A stretch of DNA of 64,000 nucleotides, taken from assembly GCA_019671135.1 (NCBI GenBank), contig JAHRHY010000006.1, forward strand, positions 496,001 to 560,000. Reading direction: 5' to 3'. Under the pieces are notes generated by a model, which worked only from the letters and a program-made list of their open reading frames with translations, did not search any database and was not told where the DNA came from. This DNA is from Linnemannia hyalina. Taxonomy: Eukaryota; Mortierellomycota; Mortierellomycetes; Mortierellales; Mortierellaceae. Position 1 is the first letter of the stretch; the number at the start of each line of letters is the position of its first letter. This document shows positions 11,356 to 22,288 of the stretch, one piece after another. The position numbers and the translations under genes were made by a program.

Positions 11356-12167
11356 TTCCGTGGATGTAGTGGTGAACAGGCAGGCAGGCGGCAAAAGGGG
11401 GATGAAGTGGGACGAAGGTAGGAGGCGGCAGGGGCGATAGGGGTCAACAGAAAAGAGAGAGAGAGGTTGGGCGAATGTTGGGGAGACAAAGAATTGAAAA
11501 GAAAAAGGCTTCCTTATTTGTTTGTGAAAGTAGACAAGGAAAGAAAAAAAAAGGGTTGCAAGGGAGGCCAGGCGGAGTCAGGTGTGATTCTCCGTGTGGA
11601 CAAAGGCAAGGGTGGTCAGTCAAAGAATGGATAGGAGGCGAAGAAGGGGTCTTTGTTTGAGTGCTGGTGATGAGCGAAGGAACGTGGGGAGAGTGAAAGA
11701 GGTGACTTGTCGTTCAAAGAGGTGTGCGTAATGAGAAAAAGGGAATGAAAGAAGAGAACAAGAGGAAGAAAAATGTTTGAATGAGTGGAGGGGAAGGAAA
11801 GAAAGACAATAAATTGAGGACGTCGACACTTGGCGGAGGTGGAGAAGAAAAATGCGCACCGTCGTCATTTTCATCAAAGAAATATTTGTCACCCTGATCT
11901 CCCAATACAGAGCGGCACAAAGTTGTGGCATGATCCTATCGTCACCCGGGGCATTACCTTCAATTGGACCGTGACCAGAATGGCCTGGCTGCAGGTTAAC
12001 GGGGAAAGGGGGGCCAGTTCTCCCTTCTATGTCTCATCCCCCACACCCTCCAACAAACACCAGAATGAGGTCATTTCTTTCCATTCTTCCCAAAGAGGAA
12101 ATCTATTAACAATTGTATTAAAAACGTGGAGCATGGTGAACCTGCACTGTTGGAAAGAAAAGAAAGT
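11356..12167. other. Intergenic region upstream of TVP38
   Basis: No intact gene. The plus strand at 11650-11810 is purine-rich, so this is a CT-rich leader for minus-strand TVP38. A plus-strand open frame at 11830-12171 holds a short stretch that recalls a multicopper oxidase N-terminus (see findings), without supporting exons around it. Confidence 0.45.
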
Positions 12168-13337
12168 CTAGTAGGGTGTAAGATAGGACTGCAGAGTACG
12201 GCCGACCATCTGCACAGTCGAGAGGGTTCCCCGGATCAGGTCATCGGCACCCCACACAATCACCTCTGCCAGCCCCACAACCCGCAGCACCCCCCACACA
12301 AGCATCAGCACCACTACTCCCTCCCATGCCATCAACACACACTGCAGCCAGAATGGATTCCTCCGCAAGAACGCACCGTGCGCATGAAACAGCGCTAGAA
12401 TCACCTCCATCACCTTGCCAATTCCAAAAATATCCGAAACCGACACATTCACGCTCACAAGCGCAACCGACCGCGTCTTCTGGTGGATCTCCTGATGGAT
12501 AATCTCCTGTCGCTGCTGGACCGCCATCACGTTGCCATGCTGGTCGACTTGAACCTGGGATGTTGACTGCTGGCTCTCGCTTGTTGTCAATTGTTCCTGC
12601 TCTTGTCGTTGAACCATTTCTCCAGGGATGGTGGTATTCTCCAATGCTATCGCGTTGCTGGCGGCTTGCTTGCTATTGCTCTCATCAGACCGGCTGCCTC
12701 CTATCCTCGAAATCCACGTCCGGACCTGAGTGGTCTTGGAGACAGTGGTCGTAGTTTTGGACTCTACAACATTCACCGTCTTGACAACGCCATTCTTCTT
12801 TGCTCCTTCTCCATCATGCTTGCCCTGTCCATGCTTGCCCTTGTCTTGGTGCCCCTCTCCTTGGGTATGGCCCTTTGACCGCTTGCTGATCTGTCCTTCT
12901 CCTCCTGCTCCATCTTTTCCACCCGACGCCCAGGAACGTAATGACCAAGACGTCGAATTGGATGTAGTCGTATGATGGGTCTCTGATGCTGAAACATCCA
13001 TGCTCCGGTCCTGGATAGTAATAGACCCCTCGGGCTCGAGAACAGGAGGGAACAGGATAACGGGAGGGAGGGCCAGTTTCGCATCGACGGCTAGGGGTTC
13101 GGGAGGTAGCATCATGTTGAGAAGTATCGACCGTTTCCGCGAGCCGGTGGTCAACATGTGGTCCGAGGCTTTGCCCTCCTGAGTCGTTGCAGTTGTATCA
13201 TCCTTGCCCTGAACCGCATTGTTGCTGTTGGTCACCCGAGTTGCGACAGAGGGTTGGTGGGTTGGAACCTTTGTTGCCGTGGGCTTGTCTGCAGGGTTGC
13301 TTCCTGAGAGCAAGTTCTTGAGGTGGGTCGTGGTCAT
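12168..13337 (-). CDS. Hypothetical protein with C-terminal membrane segments
   Basis: Single-exon frame of 389 aa from an ATG at 13337. The first 290 residues are polar and low in complexity: Thr/Ser-rich, then a Gly/His/Lys-rich stretch near 150-185 and a Gln-rich stretch near 255-300. The last 80 residues contain two hydrophobic helices: IFGIGKVMEVILALFHAHG and CVLMAWEGVVVLMLVWGVL extending into VVGLAEVIVWG. This suggests a membrane-anchored protein with a long cytosolic tail. I do not recognise a family. The gene is divergent from ATP14, sharing a 301-base promoter region. Confidence 0.7.
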   Translation of the reverse strand: MTTTHLKNLLSGSNPADKPTATKVPTHQPSVATRVTNSNNAVQGKDDTTATTQEGKASDHMLTTGSRKRSILLNMMLPPEPLAVDAKLALPPVILFPPVLEPEGSITIQDRSMDVSASETHHTTTSNSTSWSLRSWASGGKDGAGGEGQISKRSKGHTQGEGHQDKGKHGQGKHDGEGAKKNGVVKTVNVVESKTTTTVSKTTQVRTWISRIGGSRSDESNSKQAASNAIALENTTIPGEMVQRQEQEQLTTSESQQSTSQVQVDQHGNVMAVQQRQEIIHQEIHQKTRSVALVSVNVSVSDIFGIGKVMEVILALFHAHGAFLRRNPFWLQCVLMAWEGVVVLMLVWGVLRVVGLAEVIVWGADDLIRGTLSTVQMVGRTLQSYLTPY

Positions 13338-13638
13338 CTGTTGTATGCGAGATGATGTTGCACGGAAAAAAGATGAGCAGAGGGGCCGCTTTTTTTTTTC
13401 TGTGCCTTGCTAGATTCTTCAGCCCAACGATGGGGACCTAAAAAGGCTTAAAGCCTCTCGCCTAGAATATTATTTCCCTGCAAGGTGCCACCAATATCCT
13501 GCCATTTAACGTCACAGGAATTTTATTTATCGCATCAATTGACGCTGCCTTCGAATGTCCCTCTGAAAGTTGGTTTACTTGGGTGTGTTTGCGGCAGAGG
13601 ACAACTTGTTTCAATCATCAACTCATCCTTAATCAACC

Positions 13639-14965
13639 ATGTTCGCCGCTCGCCTTTTGGTAAATAAGAACCCACTGCGACAAGCACACACACTCGCAGC
13701 CTTCCTTGCTGCCAACAGCGCCCTCTCTCCACCCTACCGACATCTTAATTCCCACTTTCGACAGATCATCGAATGAGCGATCTCTTATCTTCCGCGCCAG
13801 CCACAATACTACCAGTCGAAACAAGTCAGATCTGTACCACAGGAGGGCGAAATCGGAACGATCAGGGATGCACAATCCGCCATCCGGAAGGTCGTCAGAC
13901 CGTACCCATGAGAGGACAAGACTAAAGATTAGGCACGGAAGGGAAACTTTGACTCAAAGAGCGACCGTTTGTTCTTTGGTGAACCGATGAGAACGAGAAA
14001 AAGTTGATCAAACGGTTCCTGAGAGTGGCTTTCACTCCCTTGGACACCTCGGCCGCCGATATCCAACGCAGGATCTGGAAGCAATTGTGGACATACAGCA
14101 GATACTATCGCCTATCTGGATACCTCCTTCTTTTCATACACTACTGGAGAACCCCTTTTTCCCTCACATCCTCTCCGTTCAATTGCTCGCCCGATTCAAC
14201 TTCTAACAGGTGCAATTGATTTTATTTTGGACATTTATGTAGACCCGCGTTGCTGTCGCTCGCCCCGCTTCCTACATGGCTGCCCGCAGCTTCACTGCCC
14301 CCTCTGCCCCTTTGATGCAGGGTAAGAATCTTTTGATTCTAATGATCGCTGACTCTTATTTCGTTCTTCGAGCGTTCGTGTGTCCTTATGAATGTCGATC
14401 TGATCTTGTTCCCTTTCTCTTGATCAACTGACTTCAGATATCCTCAAGGATTTGTACATCAAGGAGCTCAAGGGTTACAAGCCTGTCCCTGAGGTATGTT
14501 AACCATTTCTTTTCCTTGCGTTTGTCCTTCACCAGGAATAAACGCGTTTTGCAGCAGGATCAATTAGGACGAGTGACTGACCAACGCGGATCAATTGGCT
14601 TATTCTACTTGTTATAATTTTAGGCCAAGGGCGCTGATACCACTTCCAAGGTCAAGGAGTTCAAGACCCCCGCTGCCCCCGCCGTAAGTACACATACCTG
14701 ACGGGATCATCAGCCGGACGACAGGATTGTTGTTCTTTAATATCGAATGCAATTGGGGATCTCATGCTGTGCAATGACGTCTCCGGATACTCATACCGTC
14801 GCTTTTTTTTTACTGTGGATGACTTATTAGGCCCCCGTTGTTGATGCTGCTGCCGATCTCTCTGCCTGGGAGACCGCTAACGTCGAGATTGCTGATGCCG
14901 TCACCGAGGATGCTGTTGAGGAGGAGGAGGAGGAGGTTGAGGAGGCTGAGGAGCACCACCACTAA
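13639..14965 (+). CDS. ATP14: Mitochondrial F1Fo-ATP synthase subunit h
   Basis: Peripheral-stalk subunit of the mitochondrial ATP synthase, on the matrix side. Five exons: 13639-13659, 14243-14321, 14438-14493, 14624-14683 and 14831-14965, giving 116 aa with all phases closing. The first exon codes only MFAARLL and is followed by a 583-base intron, very long for this window. Joined to exon 2 it makes a typical basic presequence ending near MAARSF. The mature part begins DILKDLYIKELKGYKPVPE, matching the family's conserved DLYLRELK core. The tail is very acidic (eight consecutive Glu/Val-Glu positions) and ends in three His, as in the yeast protein, which also ends acidic with His. If the first exon is wrong, translation could start at the ATG in exon 2. 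Confidence 0.9.
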
Positions 14966-15376
14966 ACAAGTAAACCTATCAGTTCACTGATTCATATTAG
15001 ACATTTCAAATTGTCCATCCCCCCTCACGTCAATAACTAAAAACCGGTAAATACACTTTTTTCCCTACTCTCTCTCAATCATTGAAAAAAAAAATCAGAC
15101 ATCTTTCATCAAGAATACCGTGTGTGTGGGAATTGTTTGGGTGGATATGGAGCAAACAATGAAAAGAAGTTTCTCTTTGTTTTTCATCTGCAATGCAAGG
15201 ACGAGGTTAGGAACGCGTTTTTTTTTTATGGAATGAAAAAATGCGAAATGTTTATGTGTGTTGTTTTTAAGTGTGGAAGAGGGTGTGTATGAATGAGTGA
15301 AGGGGATGATGGTATCTACAAAACTGTACAGTAGAAAAAAAAAAAAAGAGGACCCGGAACTACTGTATGCGTGTGT
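14966..15376. other. Convergent 3' region of ATP14 and a hypothetical gene
   Basis: No gene seen. AT-rich with several A or T runs of 8-13 bases (15084, 15217, 15334), consistent with 3' untranslated regions meeting from both sides. Confidence 0.5.
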
Positions 15377-17158
15377 CTATTGCATGTTGAAACCGACATA
15401 GTCACGCATGGCAGTTGTCCTCCCACTATCCCCCTCCCGCATCAACCCAGTAACACTATCGACCGATAGTCTATGCACCGACGACTTTCCCTCTGATGAC
15501 TTTGTCGAAAGAGGAGCCTTGGCGTCAAGAGGCAGCGAGGAACCCAGACGACGAGCTTGTTGCTTCTGGAGCTGCTGTTTACGGATATAGAACCGGTATA
15601 CGAGTCCAAACACTGTCAGGAGGAGACCGCCCAGGAAGGTGATGACAGAGGAAGAAGAGCAGCCGTTATGAAAGAGGGAAGTGCCAGAATCGCGCTGATG
15701 ATGATTGTTGGAAAGGGGGATGTCATCGGACTCGGCGGGGGATTGGAACTCGACATACGAAGAGGTCGAGGAGGGGTTGGAATCGATATTACTACTGCTG
15801 TCACTGTCACTGTCGACAAAGCCAGCATCGGCGACAATCACCCACCCGTTCTCAATCTCGTCGGCAGTGTTAGGGCTCTCATCTTCAACAACGACTACAG
15901 CCATGGAAACCACGGCTTCTTCTTCTATGAGAGAATCAGCACCCTGAGAAAAATCGTTTCCAACCACAACAGCCTCAGTACTTCCAGATGTGAAGGACAA
16001 GGACGAGGACGAAGAAAAGGGCTCACTAACGCCCTCCTCAGTGGCAATTGACGGCGGCAAATCCTCCTTGTCCTGCTCGACTTGAAGGATGGGGGAAGCG
16101 GAAGCAGCAGCGAGGAGAAGAGAGCTATTTTTATCATCGTTCTCAGAAGGCTCATCCTCAGTTACGCCGACGGCGATGACCTTGTCTTCCGCAACGTGGT
16201 AGGTCTGGAGGTTGTTATTGTTAGACGCAGAAGCGTCTTGTGCGACAGTCCAAGTGGTAGTGTGCTGCTGCTCCAATTCAGAGTCCAAAGAAGGCGAGGG
16301 GGAATTCGCATGGGCCATAGCGACATCATCGCCAGAAGAGGAAGGGATGGCGACGAAGGGGATGGAAGCCTCGGCTATGATCGGATTTTGGTGGTAGAGT
16401 TCGGCGTTGTTCTTCTTGGACACGTTGGCTCCCTTGCGCTGACGGTGGTGCTGGGGCCAATGAGGACGCTGGTGGTGGTGATCTTGGGTCAGGAAGACGG
16501 GGATCTGGCTCTCGGAAAAGATGATCGACTCGTAGGCGGATAGAAGCCTTGCGCGATGATGACCTCCACCACCACCGCCACCACTGTGCTTCTTCTTCTG
16601 GACTGCAGCACTGTTGTCATCTGATGTTGAGCTGCCTCTGCGGGTTTCAGTGGCGGTGGTGGCGATGCTGTCGAGGTCGACCAAGCCTTCTACCCTGATG
16701 TCTTTGTCGTTGGAGGCGGTGCGATCTTCAGGGACAGGGGCAGACTCGAAAGAAGAGTCGACGATTTCACGCTTCGCATGACGCTTTGTCTTCTTCTCTT
16801 TTGTCGTGTGGCCCTGCTGAACCGGGTGGTGTTGCTGCTGCGGCGATTGTGAACGCTTTTGAGATTTGTGTTTTTGGATCGACTTTTTGAGGAGGAGGAA
16901 GGTATTGTGAACACTCTCGTCGGCGACCTGGACATGGTGGACTTGGTGTGCAAGTGATCGTTGGCGGAGGAGGTTTTTGGATTGAGGCTTTGCTGCGGGT
17001 GCTGCGAAGGTGGTGGAGGAGAGGAGGCAGCAGGCGAGGGTGAGGGTTATGATGAAGATTGTCGTTCTAGTTACTCGGGGTTGTTTGGAGTATGGTGCGA
17101 GGGTTGTGGTGGAGGAGGAGGATGCCTCCGAGGAAGGTGTGGATAATGTTGGTGACAT
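15377..17158 (-). CDS. Hypothetical low-complexity protein with two membrane segments
   Basis: Single-exon frame of 593 aa from an ATG at 17158. After a Ser/Thr-rich start there is a hydrophobic segment at about 31-53 (TTIFIITLTLACCLLSSTTF), a likely signal sequence or anchor ending in AAPAAKP. The middle is long and disordered: Gln/His-rich near 100-125, Lys-rich, Gly-rich before HHRARLL, then Ser/Asp/Glu-rich. A second helix lies near 505-530 (SSVITFLGGLLLTVFGLVYRF), followed by a basic stop-transfer (IRKQQLQKQQARR) and a 60-residue Ser-rich tail. The layout fits a single-pass surface or vacuolar protein with a lumenal disordered domain. I recognise no family. The 5' side has a CT-rich leader (purine-rich on the plus strand, 17180-17400). 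Confidence 0.72.
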   Translation of the reverse strand: MSPTLSTPSSEASSSSTTTLAPYSKQPRVTRTTIFIITLTLACCLLSSTTFAAPAAKPQSKNLLRQRSLAHQVHHVQVADESVHNTFLLLKKSIQKHKSQKRSQSPQQQHHPVQQGHTTKEKKTKRHAKREIVDSSFESAPVPEDRTASNDKDIRVEGLVDLDSIATTATETRRGSSTSDDNSAAVQKKKHSGGGGGGGHHRARLLSAYESIIFSESQIPVFLTQDHHHQRPHWPQHHRQRKGANVSKKNNAELYHQNPIIAEASIPFVAIPSSSGDDVAMAHANSPSPSLDSELEQQHTTTWTVAQDASASNNNNLQTYHVAEDKVIAVGVTEDEPSENDDKNSSLLLAAASASPILQVEQDKEDLPPSIATEEGVSEPFSSSSSLSFTSGSTEAVVVGNDFSQGADSLIEEEAVVSMAVVVVEDESPNTADEIENGWVIVADAGFVDSDSDSSSNIDSNPSSTSSYVEFQSPAESDDIPLSNNHHQRDSGTSLFHNGCSSSSVITFLGGLLLTVFGLVYRFYIRKQQLQKQQARRLGSSLPLDAKAPLSTKSSEGKSSVHRLSVDSVTGLMREGDSGRTTAMRDYVGFNMQ

Positions 17159-20100
17159 GGCTGTGTTTGTCTAAATTGGGCGTAGTTTATCGAGGATGGA
17201 TGGAGGGAAGTAGAAGAGGAGGTGAGGGAGGAGGAGGAGGAGGAAGTAGAATAGAAGTGCAGACGAGAGGGAGGAAGGAGAGAAAAGATTACTTTGTGAG
17301 AATGGAAAAAAAAATCAATTGATGATGAGAAAAGAAAGGGCAGGAATGCTGAAAGGAAGGCTGGAGGAAGAGGGGAGGTACGGAAGGAAAGAAAGGGAGA
17401 GAGGCGGCAAGGAAACATTCTTATATACGCATAAAGAATGATGATGCTGCTGCCTTCCTCCCCTGCCTTGGGATGAGAGAAAGGGTGTCGATATGCAATC
17501 AACAAAAAACAACCACACTCTTGGAAGAAGACAACATTGCAAACACACATACAAGCATCATCCACCTCATCCAATGCATAACAAAAAGGCGCTAAAAAGA
17601 TGATACTGCAACAGTTGCAACTGCTTCTTTTTGTGCTCATCGGGCACTCTCTCTTTGCAAAATAGCCGTAGGGTTATCAATCATTACTTCATCATCCTCT
17701 CTCTTATCACCTTCTACTTTTCTCCTCGTCGCTCTTTCCTTCGTCCCTTTCTTCACCTTTCTTGGTATCTCTCCTATCCAAACAGCCGGAACGAAACGCT
17801 CTCTACGTTTTGTTTGTTTGTTATTCTGTTCAGCTGGTCAACCATGACCACTTCTAGCCGTGTGTTTCTGAAAAAAAAGGGTCGTGTTTGTTTACATTTT
17901 GTTGCGGACCATCCTGCGGATCTTTCTTTCGGTATCCGTATACCTTGTCTTTTTTCTTTTTTTTTTTTATCTGAGCTTTGTTCTCCTTTGCTATTTATTA
18001 TCGCACGACGCCCATCTATTTACAGAGAGTCAACATTGAAAGAAACAAAACATACCTATGCGTGGGCGAGGTCTTTTGATGTCCTGTTTTTACTCGTGCT
18101 TGAGTCTTGTTTGCTTTGAAATGCCGGAGTGTAGGGGGTTGACTGAAGTGGGAGAGGGAACACAAAGAAAAAAAAATCGAAGAAAGCGAGCACGTTCCAC
18201 AAGACGTCAGGTTGAATCGTGGTTCGAGGAAGAAAAAAAAAGAGCTATTCAGGACAGGGAAAGATGGGAGGGAGAGGAAGCGTGGTGGGTTATGCAGGTG
18301 AAGTAATTAGGGAGGTCCAGAAACGGGGGCAAAGTAAACAAAGTAAGAAAGAAAAAGAATGATCCGCGGATGATGCGTGTTTTTGTGTCGAGAACAAAAA
18401 AAAATAGGTGGTTACGAGGAGGGAGGGAAGGAAGGGAAGCTAGTTCGACAACGGGTCTGCGAGATGGCGTATCTATCCGATGGTGCGACACAGTGAGAGA
18501 AGGAGAGAAGTAGGGAAAAAGAGAGAAGTGGCAGTAGCGTAGCAGGATGTGAAAATAACAAGGAGTGAAGTGTGTGGAAATCAAACTACTAGCCAGCTTC
18601 AGGGATAAGAGAGAAAGAGAGAAATCAATTTCAGGCACCATCACCTTCCCGGCTGCCGTGACTCTTATATCAGTTATGAGCTGGATGCTTGTTTGTTTAT
18701 GTTTCTGATTTCTCTCGCGGCACGAGAGTAAAAGTGACTTTAGAGACAAAGAAAGAAACGATAATGCAACACAATTGAACGGACGAGACGAAGCTCCGGT
18801 GCAACCGCACTAAAAACACCCGCCTTGGTAGTGCTTCAAGCAGGTAATAACTTAATTGCCGATGATGATTGAATGATTATGCTATGTGTGCCTGAAACCA
18901 GCTATGTTTAATAATAAACAACAAAGGGTATGACAAAAATAAACAACAAGGGTCGTGGCGCCGAGGACGGATAATCCCCTCTCTTTCTCTTTCTCTCTCG
19001 GTCTCTCGCATAAACCGTACTGACAATCATGGTTCTGTGAATTCTTCAATGGACACACTTTGTCACGTTAATAATGTTCTCCACAATTGAAGAAAACTAA
19101 AGAGCCGACCTGGTCACCGCATGGTCCAACGAGAAGCGCGCGGTTTAAGGAGCACAGAGCAGGAGCTGAAAAAGAGCCTTTCTCACTGGATGCATTAACT
19201 CTCTGACCTCTCTGACTTCTGACTGTGCTGTCATCGAGAGCATAAAAAATTCTCCGTCCGCCCGTCTGTTCTTTGTAGCAAATCAGGTAAGCAAGTGCTC
19301 GTTTATATCGGTGTTATATCCGGTAAGACTCCGCAAGTGACCTGCCGCGAAGAAGAAGAAACGACCTTCTAGACAACCTGAAGAAGTATATAGAAGTTGA
19401 AGGAGGAATTTACACTTGTGAGGAAGAAGGGCTATGGATCGCGCGATCTCTGTTCATGCTGGCTTAAGAGTAAGGAGCAGACAAGCGGGAAGTGGATGTA
19501 GCTACGAAAATTATGCAATCAAAGAAAAGCGAATAAGTGAACACTCACGCGTTCTCTGGATTTTCACTGGCTGGCCTGGTTGGCGGGAGAGTACGTTACT
19601 GCCTCGTCCGAGGAGGGAAGGAGGGAAGGCCAAGGAAGGTGAACAAGGGAGTCCAAAGAAAAAAAGGGTCTGGATGCAGATCCTTTTCTTAGTTTCTCAT
19701 CTTTCGCGCTTCGCGCTTGCTTCGTGCTTTTTTGTTCTTTTCATAGCGAGGCTAGGGTAATGATGCAAACTAACGCATGTCCCCCGTTCCTATCTGTTCT
19801 CTTTTCATGTTCTTTCTTTCCCTTCCGTACCCAAACCAGACCAATTCAGACCAATTCGTGTCCATGTGCATGAATCCGTAGATATGTCAACAGGGCCCCG
19901 CGGAAAGAACTCAATAGGCACACCCTATCGCACACAGTTTTTTTGCTCTCCTCAAATGGTAGTTATCCCTTTCAAGAGTTTTTTTTTTCCACACCAAAAA
20001 AATTTAAAAATTTTTCCACACATCAACCTATGTCGTTTTTCACCTAGAAAACGACCTCTGACACTAGCGTACCTGGGCCTCGTTATTTCTTTTCTAGGAA

Positions 20101-20217
20101 CAAGTGAACGTCATAAAACACGCTCACTAGGAAGGTCTGGCCTTTGGTATATGACTAGAGTTTTATTATGAGTGATGTGATGGAGTGGGCAGAGGTAAAA
20201 AGGGGTATGTTTGTTGT
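17159..20217. other. 3 kb stretch without a supportable protein gene
   Basis: I find no frame with protein-like composition or a consistent splice model. The plus strand is CT-rich at about 17640-18000 and purine-rich at about 18120-18640, so CT-rich blocks point outward on opposite strands, as promoters do elsewhere here. From 18780 to 20170 the sequence is mixed and AT-rich with many stops. An exon-like junction (AATCAG followed by GTAAGC at 19283-19292) is visible but leads nowhere clear. No tRNA or 5S gene was recognised. Confidence 0.5.
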
Positions 20218-20921
20218 TTAAGGCAAAGCGGCAGTAATGGGTCTCTCAAAGCGACCAAAGAGACGCTCACCAGGGTAATCTTCAAACTCCTTGAACCCAG
20301 CCTTCTCACGGTAATAAGCCTTCAACAACTTGTTGTCCGCCATACAATCCAATCTCAAGTAATGCTTTCCTCGCTTCAAGCCCTCCAACTCTGCAAAGTG
20401 AAGAGCCTTGGGTCCCAGACCGTAACCCTTGTACTCGCGCTCGACGACGAGACGGTGGAGGTAGACAGCGTCTGACCAGTCGTCGACCAGGTCAGTCCAA
20501 AGCATCTGGTCAAAGGGATCGGTGTAGTTCAGGGTGAAGGTTCCGATGATGGTTTCGTTGCCCTTGTTGTCGCTATTGTCGGATGTAGAGGCGGAGGAGG
20601 TCCTGATGATAAAGAAGGCGTTGCCAATGGAGACCGTGTTCTCGATGTGGGCGCGGGTCTTGGGGGCGACGAAGGAGCCGGGGATCCATTGGTTCAGCTT
20701 GTTGGACTCCATCCACAGCGCTGCACGCTCGAGGATGTCGATAAAGATGTCCAGTTCATCGGGCTTAGCCTATATTAGAGTAGGATACACATGGTGCAGA
20801 TCTGGAGGTCAGAACATGGGCCAATTGATGTTATGTTGCATTAAGCCTTTACTACGTATTATTTGTGATGCTTTGCTTTGCTTACCGTGCGGAAGGAGAA
20901 TTGCTCTGCGGAGATGGCCAT
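20218..20921 (-). CDS. GNAT-family N-acetyltransferase
   Basis: Transfers an acetyl group from acetyl-CoA to an unknown amine. Two exons: 20921-20886 (12 codons, MAISAEQFSFRT) and 20769-20218, 195 aa. Both exon ends are in phase 0. The GNAT fold is visible: AKPDELDIFIDILERAALWM as the first helix, the beta strand around FFIIRTS, the acetyl-CoA loop after YLHRLVVEREYKGYGLG (the R/Q-x-x-G-x-G/A motif, here EYKGYG), then LRLDCMADNKLLKAYYREKAGFKEF, the classic final strand-helix. The substrate cannot be told from sequence. Confidence 0.88.
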
Positions 20922-21460
20922 GGTAGAGGTTATGTACAGGGTATAAGGGTGAGGTTGAGGTGGTGGTGGTCGGGTTGTTGGGTTGGGTGAATGAACGAAT
21001 GAACATTGAGATTGCCATCGTCTTTATATACTTTTTCTTGTTTCCTTTTTTCCTGGAGAGAGAGAGAGGAGTGCTAATTGTGTGGATCACCACTCCGAAA
21101 TAAGATTTTTTTTCGTTGAGGGTGGGGTCATTCCGCCGATTTTTGTTCCTGGAAGATACACGGGCAGGAAACCGACTTTTTTTCTTTTTCTCGGGCAATT
21201 GGGCAGTTGCACCACGCGGGGAACTTGCCAAAGGTATAGGTGGCACTGTCCGATCGCAAAAAATAAGGCGATCCTTTTTTTTTTTTTTTTTTTTGTTGTT
21301 GTCTCTCTTCGTCTTCGTTTCATTGTGGCCCTTGTGCCCACGGAGCACTTCATCTCACTTCCATTCACATACCCAATCTCAGACGCACGGATGTGTTCCC
21401 ACCTTTTTTTTCTTTGCTTGTTTATCGGAAGGTTTAGTCTAATTGACACTCGTCTACTAT
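20922..21460. other. Intergenic region between GNAT gene and KDEL-protein gene
   Basis: No gene. Contains a run of 20 T at 21275-21294. It is the promoter of the GNAT gene and the 3' flank of the KDEL protein gene. Confidence 0.5.
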
Positions 21461-22288
21461 CTACAGCTCATCCTTGACCTTGGACTCGGACTCAGCCTCA
21501 GTCTCTCCAGCAGCAGCAGTGGCAGCCTCTGCCTTGGCTTTCGCTTCCGCCTCAGCAGTCATCTCAGCCAGAGCATAGTCAGGAATGCTACCGTCCGGGT
21601 TGCGGATAAAGTTGTCCATCTTGATAGTGATCTTGGGTGCATTCTCGCTGTTCAAGTCAAAATTAAACGCCAACTCCTCCAGGGGTTTCTTTTCCTCCTC
21701 CTCCTCCACCTCTCCAGCAGCACCAGCATCATCCGCCGCGGGGAATGCTTCAGCATGAGCTCGTTCCTGTGCCGCAGCATGAGCCACGGCCTCCTCCCTC
21801 GTCGCCTGTTGGAACACCTCAGGTTTATACTCCGGATCCTTCTTCTCAAACCCCTCAATCTCCAACTCGGCCCCCGTCTCAAAATCGACATACTTCTCAC
21901 AGCCCGGGATACTCTTGGCGGACAACAGGTGGGACATGGCATCCGAATCGTGAACAAACGCACATTCGGCAGAACAATCGGTCTTCATCCAAAAGAGGTC
22001 GAGGAAGGCAACACAAATGCAACGACGTTCGGCGGGTGTTGGGCCCGAGGGACGGGTGATGGCAACCATGGGTTGGAGATCTGAGGGACAGGCGTGGGGG
22101 AAATGGTTGACGAGGGCCTTTTTGAGACAGTCGGGGCAGTAGTTGGGGTTGGTGGAGTCTCTGGATTCAGTTTCGAGGCGCTCTTGGGGGGTCAGTGCTG
22201 CTGAGGCATAGTTGTTGTTGGTGGTGGAACAGGCGAGGAGGGCCAGGGATGTAGCGGCGATGAGGGCTGTTGTTGTGGAGTAGCGCAT
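21461..22288 (-). CDS. Cysteine-rich secretory-pathway protein with C-terminal KDEL
   Basis: Single-exon frame of 275 aa. It begins with a clear signal peptide (residues 1 to about 30, core TTALIAATSLALLACS). The next 110 residues hold nine cysteines, including CPDC, CIC and SAECAF, suggesting a disulphide-bonded domain. After that come an Ala/Glu-rich, probably helical and disordered segment and a short conserved-looking patch (APKITIKMDNFIRNPDGSIPDYA). The protein ends in exactly KDEL followed by the stop, the classic ER retrieval signal. Signal peptide plus KDEL makes a soluble ER-lumen protein the best reading. I do not recognise the family. The CPDC pair could suggest redox chemistry, but there is no thioredoxin fold motif, so no enzyme activity is claimed. 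Confidence 0.82.
   Translation of the reverse strand: MRYSTTTALIAATSLALLACSTTNNNYASAALTPQERLETESRDSTNPNYCPDCLKKALVNHFPHACPSDLQPMVAITRPSGPTPAERRCICVAFLDLFWMKTDCSAECAFVHDSDAMSHLLSAKSIPGCEKYVDFETGAELEIEGFEKKDPEYKPEVFQQATREEAVAHAAAQERAHAEAFPAADDAGAAGEVEEEEEKKPLEELAFNFDLNSENAPKITIKMDNFIRNPDGSIPDYALAEMTAEAEAKAKAEAATAAAGETEAESESKVKDEL

Noticed and set aside
19434..19760. 108-aa plus-strand frame in the empty 17-20 kb region
   Set aside because: Composition is not protein-like, and there is no motif, leader or splice context that supports it.
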